From: Acidobacteriota bacterium
Lineage (GTDB): Bacteria; Acidobacteriota; Holophagae; Thermotomaculales; Thermotomaculaceae
Reading direction: 5' to 3'
DNA length: 9,346 nt
Assembly: GCA_027038695.1 (NCBI GenBank)
Contig: JALWHA010000212.1
Span: 1-9,346 of the forward strand
Part shown: positions 6,356 through 9,346 of the stretch, piece after piece
Layout of the letters: every line of letters begins with the position of its first letter
Position numbering within the stretch: position 1 is the first letter of the stretch
Position numbers and translations under genes: made by a program
The notes under the pieces: model-generated
Database searches by the model: none
Told to the model about the DNA's origin: nothing
The model's input: the letters and a program-made list of their open reading frames with translations, nothing else

Positions 6356-8428
6356 TTATGCCTCCAATTTACTTAATTTTTCTTCTATTTCTTTTATTTC
6401 TTTTAAAATTCTTTCTCTCTCTTCCTTTTCACAAATAGGACAATGCTCGTGCTCCCCCTTTATATAACCATGCTTGGGACAGGTGGAAAATGTAGGGGTT
6501 ATGGTTAAATAAGGCAACCTGAAGTTTTCAAGAGCCCTTTTAACTATCTTTTTACAGGCTTTTGAAGAAGATACTCTTTCTCCTAAATAAAGGTGCAACA
6601 CGGTCCCCCCCGTGTAAAGTGTTTGTAAATCGTCCTGCAATTTTAAAGCATAAAAGGGGTCGTTTGTGAATCCCACAGGCAACTGACTTGAATTAGTATA
6701 ATAGGGAGCCTCTTCAGTACCTGCCTGAATTATATCGCTAAACCTTTTTTTGTCCTCTTTAGCAAACCTATAAGTGGTCCCCTCTGCCGGAGTCGCCTCA
6801 AGATTGTAGAGATGGCCTGTCTCCTCCTGAAATTCAACTAATTTTTCCCTCATGTGAGTTAAAACCTCTTTTGCAAAATCCCTGCCCTTCTTATCGGTTA
6901 TATCGTGCCTATCTTCGGTAAAGTTTCTTATAGCCTCGTTCATTCCGTTTAAGCCTATAGTTGAAAAATGGTTTCTTAATCCCCCTAAGTACCTTTTAGT
7001 GTACGGGAACAACCCCTCTTCAAGGAGTTTGGCTATGGTTTTTCTCTTCTTTTCAAGGCTTAACTTTGCAAGTTCCATAAGGTAATCAAGCCTTTTGTAA
7101 AAGCCGTCAATATCGTTTTTGTAAAGGTAGCCTAACCTTGCCATATTTATTGTTACCACACCTATTGAGCCTGTCTGCTCTGCCGAACCGAAGAGCCCGT
7201 TCCCCCTTTTAAGCAATTCCCTTAAATCAAGCTGTAAACGGCAGCACATACTCCTTATCATTCCCGGCTTTAAATCTGAATTTATAAAGTTTTGGAAGTA
7301 AGGCAATCCGTACTTCGCAGTCATCTCAAAGAGAAGTTCAGTGTTGGGGTGCTCCCAGTTAAAGTCGTCGGTTATGTTGTAAGTGGGAATGGGAAAGGTG
7401 AAAACACGCCCTTTAGCATCTCCATTTATCATTACCTCAATATAGGCTTTGTTTATCATATCCATCTCTTGTTGCAGTTCCCCGTAGGTAAAATCCATCT
7501 CTTCCCCGCCGATTATAGGGTGCTGATCTTTCAAATCCTCGGGACATACCCAGTCAAATGTCAGGTTTGTAAAGGGGGTCTGGCTTCCCCACCTTGAAGG
7601 CACGTTCAAATTGTATATAAACCCTTCAATCTCCTGATAAACCTCTCTATAAGTCATTTTATCTTTTCTTATAAAAGGCGCAAGATAGGTATCAAAAGAG
7701 GAAAAAGCCTGCGCCCCCGCCCACTCGTTCTGCAGTGTTCCCAAAAAGTTAACCATCTGCCCTAAAGCGGAACCTAAATGCTTTGGTGGATTGGACTCAA
7801 CCTTTCCCGGTACTCCGTTAAACCCTTCTATAAGCAACTGTTTTAAGGACCACCCTGCACAGTAACCGCTTAACATATCAAGGTCGTGTATGTGATAATC
7901 CCCCTCAATATGTGCTTTGCCCACTTCTTCAGGGTATATCTTGTTAAGCCAGTAATTTGCGATCACCTTTCCCGCAGTATTTAAGATTAAGCCGCCTAAA
8001 GAATAACCCTGATTCGCGTTTGCGTTTACCCTCCAATCGCTTTTTTCAACATATTCTGTAACAGTGGAAATTGCCTCAACTAGAGCCTTTTTAGCCTCTC
8101 TTGCCTCTCTCCTCTTTTCCCTGTACTTAATATACCTTCTCGCGGTATCAATATAACCTGCCATAACAAGAGCCTCTTCAACCACATCCTGAATATCTTC
8201 AATTGAAGGAATTATCTCTTGAAATTTATAATTAACCATTCTGACAACCATTGAGGTAATCCTGTTTGCCTCAACCTCGGAAAACTCGCCTGAAGCCCTT
8301 CCGGCTTTTAAAACAGCGTTTAATATCCTTAAATCGTCAAACTTTACCTTTTCACCCCGCCTGTTAATAATCTCTTCTACCGGCTTAAATTTAAGAAATA
8401 AGTTTTTTTTACCCTGTTGTGGATTCAT
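6356..8428 (-). CDS. nrdD: Class III anaerobic ribonucleoside-triphosphate reductase, large part, lacking the glycyl-radical segment
   Basis: Cytosolic enzyme reducing ribonucleotides to deoxyribonucleotides without oxygen. Of 690 residues, about 16-108 are an ATP-cone (R23-R-G-E-K-V, ending Y99-I-K-Y-R-E-K-R), the allosteric ATP/dATP site. The barrel follows, with H179-I-H-D and G188-Y-C190-A-G-W (the cysteine matching E. coli C175), the loop Q283-T-P-F-T-N, and S393-M-C395-C396-R-L carrying the thiyl-radical cysteine. G418? region G420-S-I-G-V-V-T-I-N and G607-G-T-V-L-H-L-Y-L-G are family blocks. C650, H653, C663 and C666 look like a Zn site. Normal enzymes continue into R-V-x-G-Y; here a heptad helix (I674, I678, I681, L685, L688) ends at TAA and the radical segment is the next ORF. 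ATG at 8426-8428 has AAGGAG upstream. Expected to be inactive without the 65-residue partner. Confidence 0.96.
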   Translation of the reverse strand: MNPQQGKKNLFLKFKPVEEIINRRGEKVKFDDLRILNAVLKAGRASGEFSEVEANRITSMVVRMVNYKFQEIIPSIEDIQDVVEEALVMAGYIDTARRYIKYREKRREAREAKKALVEAISTVTEYVEKSDWRVNANANQGYSLGGLILNTAGKVIANYWLNKIYPEEVGKAHIEGDYHIHDLDMLSGYCAGWSLKQLLIEGFNGVPGKVESNPPKHLGSALGQMVNFLGTLQNEWAGAQAFSSFDTYLAPFIRKDKMTYREVYQEIEGFIYNLNVPSRWGSQTPFTNLTFDWVCPEDLKDQHPIIGGEEMDFTYGELQQEMDMINKAYIEVMINGDAKGRVFTFPIPTYNITDDFNWEHPNTELLFEMTAKYGLPYFQNFINSDLKPGMIRSMCCRLQLDLRELLKRGNGLFGSAEQTGSIGVVTINMARLGYLYKNDIDGFYKRLDYLMELAKLSLEKKRKTIAKLLEEGLFPYTKRYLGGLRNHFSTIGLNGMNEAIRNFTEDRHDITDKKGRDFAKEVLTHMREKLVEFQEETGHLYNLEATPAEGTTYRFAKEDKKRFSDIIQAGTEEAPYYTNSSQLPVGFTNDPFYALKLQDDLQTLYTGGTVLHLYLGERVSSSKACKKIVKRALENFRLPYLTITPTFSTCPKHGYIKGEHEHCPICEKEERERILKEIKEIEEKLSKLEA
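6361..6365 (-). promoter_or_regulatory. Shine-Dalgarno for the split glycyl-radical ORF
   Basis: GGAGG sits inside the last codons of nrdD (encoding L-E-A) and lies 5 bases before the ATG of the 65-residue ORF. A well-placed SD at exactly this point supports real initiation there rather than an accidental in-frame stop. Confidence 0.75.
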
Positions 8429-8455
8429 AAATTCTCCTTATATGTCAAATCTTTA

Positions 8456-8471
8456 ATAGATTATATTGTGG
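8456..8471. promoter_or_regulatory. NrdR box, promoter-proximal
   Basis: ATAGATTATATTGTGG matches the NrdR palindrome (ACACWATATATWGTGT) at 12 of 16 positions by my count and covers the whole -10 hexamer. NrdR is the nucleotide-sensing repressor of bacterial reductase operons and normally binds paired boxes; the partner is at 8488-8503. Confidence 0.6.
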
Positions 8472-8488
8472 CACAAAACTTAAGTCAA
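8460..8488 (-). promoter_or_regulatory. Sigma70-type promoter of nrdD
   Basis: On the minus strand TTGACT (8483-8488), a 17-base spacer and TATAAT (8460-8465) form a near-consensus housekeeping promoter. The -10 lies 31 bases before the nrdD ATG, giving a leader of about 25 bases. The promoter is strong by sequence, which fits a gene held down by a repressor. Confidence 0.9.
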
Positions 8489-8503
8489 CACAAAATATTG
8501 TAT
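8488..8503. promoter_or_regulatory. NrdR box, distal
   Basis: ACACAAAATATTGTAT matches the NrdR palindrome at 14 of 16 positions by my count and touches the -35 hexamer. It is separated from the proximal box by 16 bases, 32 bases centre to centre or about three helical turns, which is the usual spacing of NrdR box pairs. Confidence 0.72.
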
Positions 8504-8545
8504 GTTTTAGATCATTCTGAATAAATTCACCTTTTTCAATGCTTT

Positions 8546-9346
8546 CTATCTGAAAAAAAAGGAGTACTTCACAGAGAGATAAAAACTTTTTGAAATAGAT
8601 TCTTTAAATTTCGCCTCTGGAAATTTATTTGAAATATAATCTATGGCATTATTGCAGATAACAGTTCTTTGAACAGGATTTTTAAGGTACGGCTTTATTA
8701 ACACTCTGGCAATGTTTAGATATTTTTTAAAATTTTCTTTATCACTTTTTTTATAAAAATTTGCAAGATAGATGGCACAGTCAGCAAGAGAAATATCAGA
8801 AAGGTACTTTCTCCCGGCATAAGGCATTAATTGAGACACAAGCCTTTCTAAAACCTTTACACCCCTTTTGCCATTAGACAGAGAAAGGAAAAACAGGGTT
8901 TCCCCTTTCTGGTTAAAAATATAGTAAAAATCTCTTAAATCTCTCTGGTTAAAAAAAGTTTTCTGCCATTTTCGAGAAAGCATCTTCAACTTTTGCCTAT
9001 CTTTAAACTTATAGGCAATAAATGTCTCTGCAAAGCGATACTCATCAAATATATCATCAATATTCTCTGTTTTTGTTTTAAAAATCTTAAAGTTTCTAAT
9101 CGCAAAATTTTCATAATAGTAAGCCCTTTCCCTCTTTTTCTCACACATTGCCATTCTGAAATACCCCTTGGTTAAAATCTGATAACCGTAAGAGTAAAGA
9201 GGACTTATCTTTATGGCATTCTTCCCGTCACCTATCATTAACTCTGCAAACTTTTCACAATTACAGCCGTTTGCAAAGTAAAAATCATACCTTAAAGAAG
9301 AAAGAAAACCTCTGTTTATAAATGTCGGGTAATCCTTTGGAAAAAA
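8546..9346 (-). CDS. Unrecognised helical protein, N-terminus outside the window
   Basis: Not recognised. The frame is open from the TAG at 8546-8548 to the right edge, giving at least 266 residues. The ATG at 9236-9238 is probably internal, because the 36 codons upstream of it are open and protein-like (F-F-P-K-D-Y-P-T-F at the edge, then N-G-C-N-C-E-K-F). The visible part is rich in Lys, Phe, Tyr and Ile. It has a mostly helical pattern with aromatic pairs such as A-Y-Y-Y-E-N-F, A-E-T-F-I-A-Y-K-F and A-I-Y-L-A-N-F-Y, reminiscent of TPR-like helical repeats, though no consensus repeat can be claimed. No transmembrane segment or catalytic motif was seen in this part. It reads in the same direction as nrdD but is 117 bases away, with a separate promoter between, so a functional link is not implied. 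Confidence 0.75.
   Translation of the reverse strand, partial: FFPKDYPTFINRGFLSSLRYDFYFANGCNCEKFAELMIGDGKNAIKISPLYSYGYQILTKGYFRMAMCEKKRERAYYYENFAIRNFKIFKTKTENIDDIFDEYRFAETFIAYKFKDRQKLKMLSRKWQKTFFNQRDLRDFYYIFNQKGETLFFLSLSNGKRGVKVLERLVSQLMPYAGRKYLSDISLADCAIYLANFYKKSDKENFKKYLNIARVLIKPYLKNPVQRTVICNNAIDYISNKFPEAKFKESISKSFYLSVKYSFFFR

Larger units (their letters stand above)
8429..8545 (-). other. Leader and promoter region of the nrd operon
   Basis: This 117-base gap between the upstream helical protein gene and nrdD contains the promoter, two NrdR-box-like palindromes and the nrdD SD (AAGGAG). No clear intrinsic terminator for the upstream gene is visible, so some readthrough into nrdD is possible. 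Confidence 0.7.

Noticed and set aside
6356..6358. Frameshift between nrdD and the glycyl-radical ORF
   Set aside because: Both are in the same frame and separated by one TAA, so only a nonsense change, readthrough or a true split remain.
7292..7597. Plus-strand ORF of 101 codons
   Set aside because: It is antisense to well-conserved nrdD sequence, without its own SD.
9236..9238. ATG as the true start of the rightmost gene
   Set aside because: The frame stays open for 36 codons to the edge with plausible protein sequence, and no SD precedes this ATG.
1..9346. CRISPR array, mobile element, tRNA or rRNA
   Set aside because: No regularly spaced repeats, transposase motifs, terminal inverted repeats or RNA-gene signatures were seen; nearly all bases are in recognised coding frames.

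Overview
The window looks like a compact chromosomal segment from an anaerobic, or at least oxygen-limited, bacterium with a periplasm and c-type cytochrome maturation. The evidence is an oxygen-sensitive class III (glycyl-radical) ribonucleotide reductase with its activase, and a secreted eight-haem cytochrome of the hydroxylamine oxidoreductase (HAO) family. Base composition is moderately AT-rich by eye (not counted). No lineage marker such as rRNA is present, so I do not name a phylum. No tRNA, rRNA, CRISPR array, transposase or integrase was seen.

Layout. (1) 1-3948, minus strand: a three-gene operon transcribed leftwards. It holds a 671-residue secreted beta-propeller/Ig-like protein of unknown function, deoB (phosphopentomutase) and the first 246 codons of deoA (thymidine/pyrimidine-nucleoside phosphorylase, cut by the window edge). 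At both junctions the upstream stop codon overlaps the next Shine-Dalgarno (SD) sequence. DeoA releases (deoxy)ribose-1-phosphate from nucleosides and DeoB converts it to the 5-phosphate, so the core of the operon is nucleoside salvage or catabolism. (2) 3949-4121: a divergent intergenic region with an extended -10 promoter for the deo operon. (3) 4122-5429, plus strand: the octahaem HAO-like cytochrome as a single-gene unit, closed by a strong bidirectional terminator at 5450-5474. (4) 5473-8428, minus strand: an anaerobic ribonucleotide reductase operon, nrdD, then a 65-residue glycyl-radical protein, then nrdG. It has a near-consensus sigma70-type promoter overlapped by two NrdR-box-like palindromes. 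(5) 8546-9346, minus strand: the C-terminal part of an unrecognised helical protein, open to the right window edge.

The most notable observation is that the class III reductase is split. The 690-residue NrdD carries the ATP-cone, active-site cysteines and Zn site but ends before the glycyl-radical segment. That segment (R-V-M-G-Y) is a separate 65-residue ORF starting at the base after the nrdD stop codon, in the same frame, with its own GGAGG SD. Both sides of the break carry amphipathic helices with regular 4-3 heptad spacing that could pair. This suggests a two-polypeptide, possibly exchangeable glycyl-radical subunit. A recent nonsense mutation, stop-codon readthrough or sequencing error must be excluded. 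Whether this arrangement is already described in related NrdD groups cannot be decided from the sequence alone.
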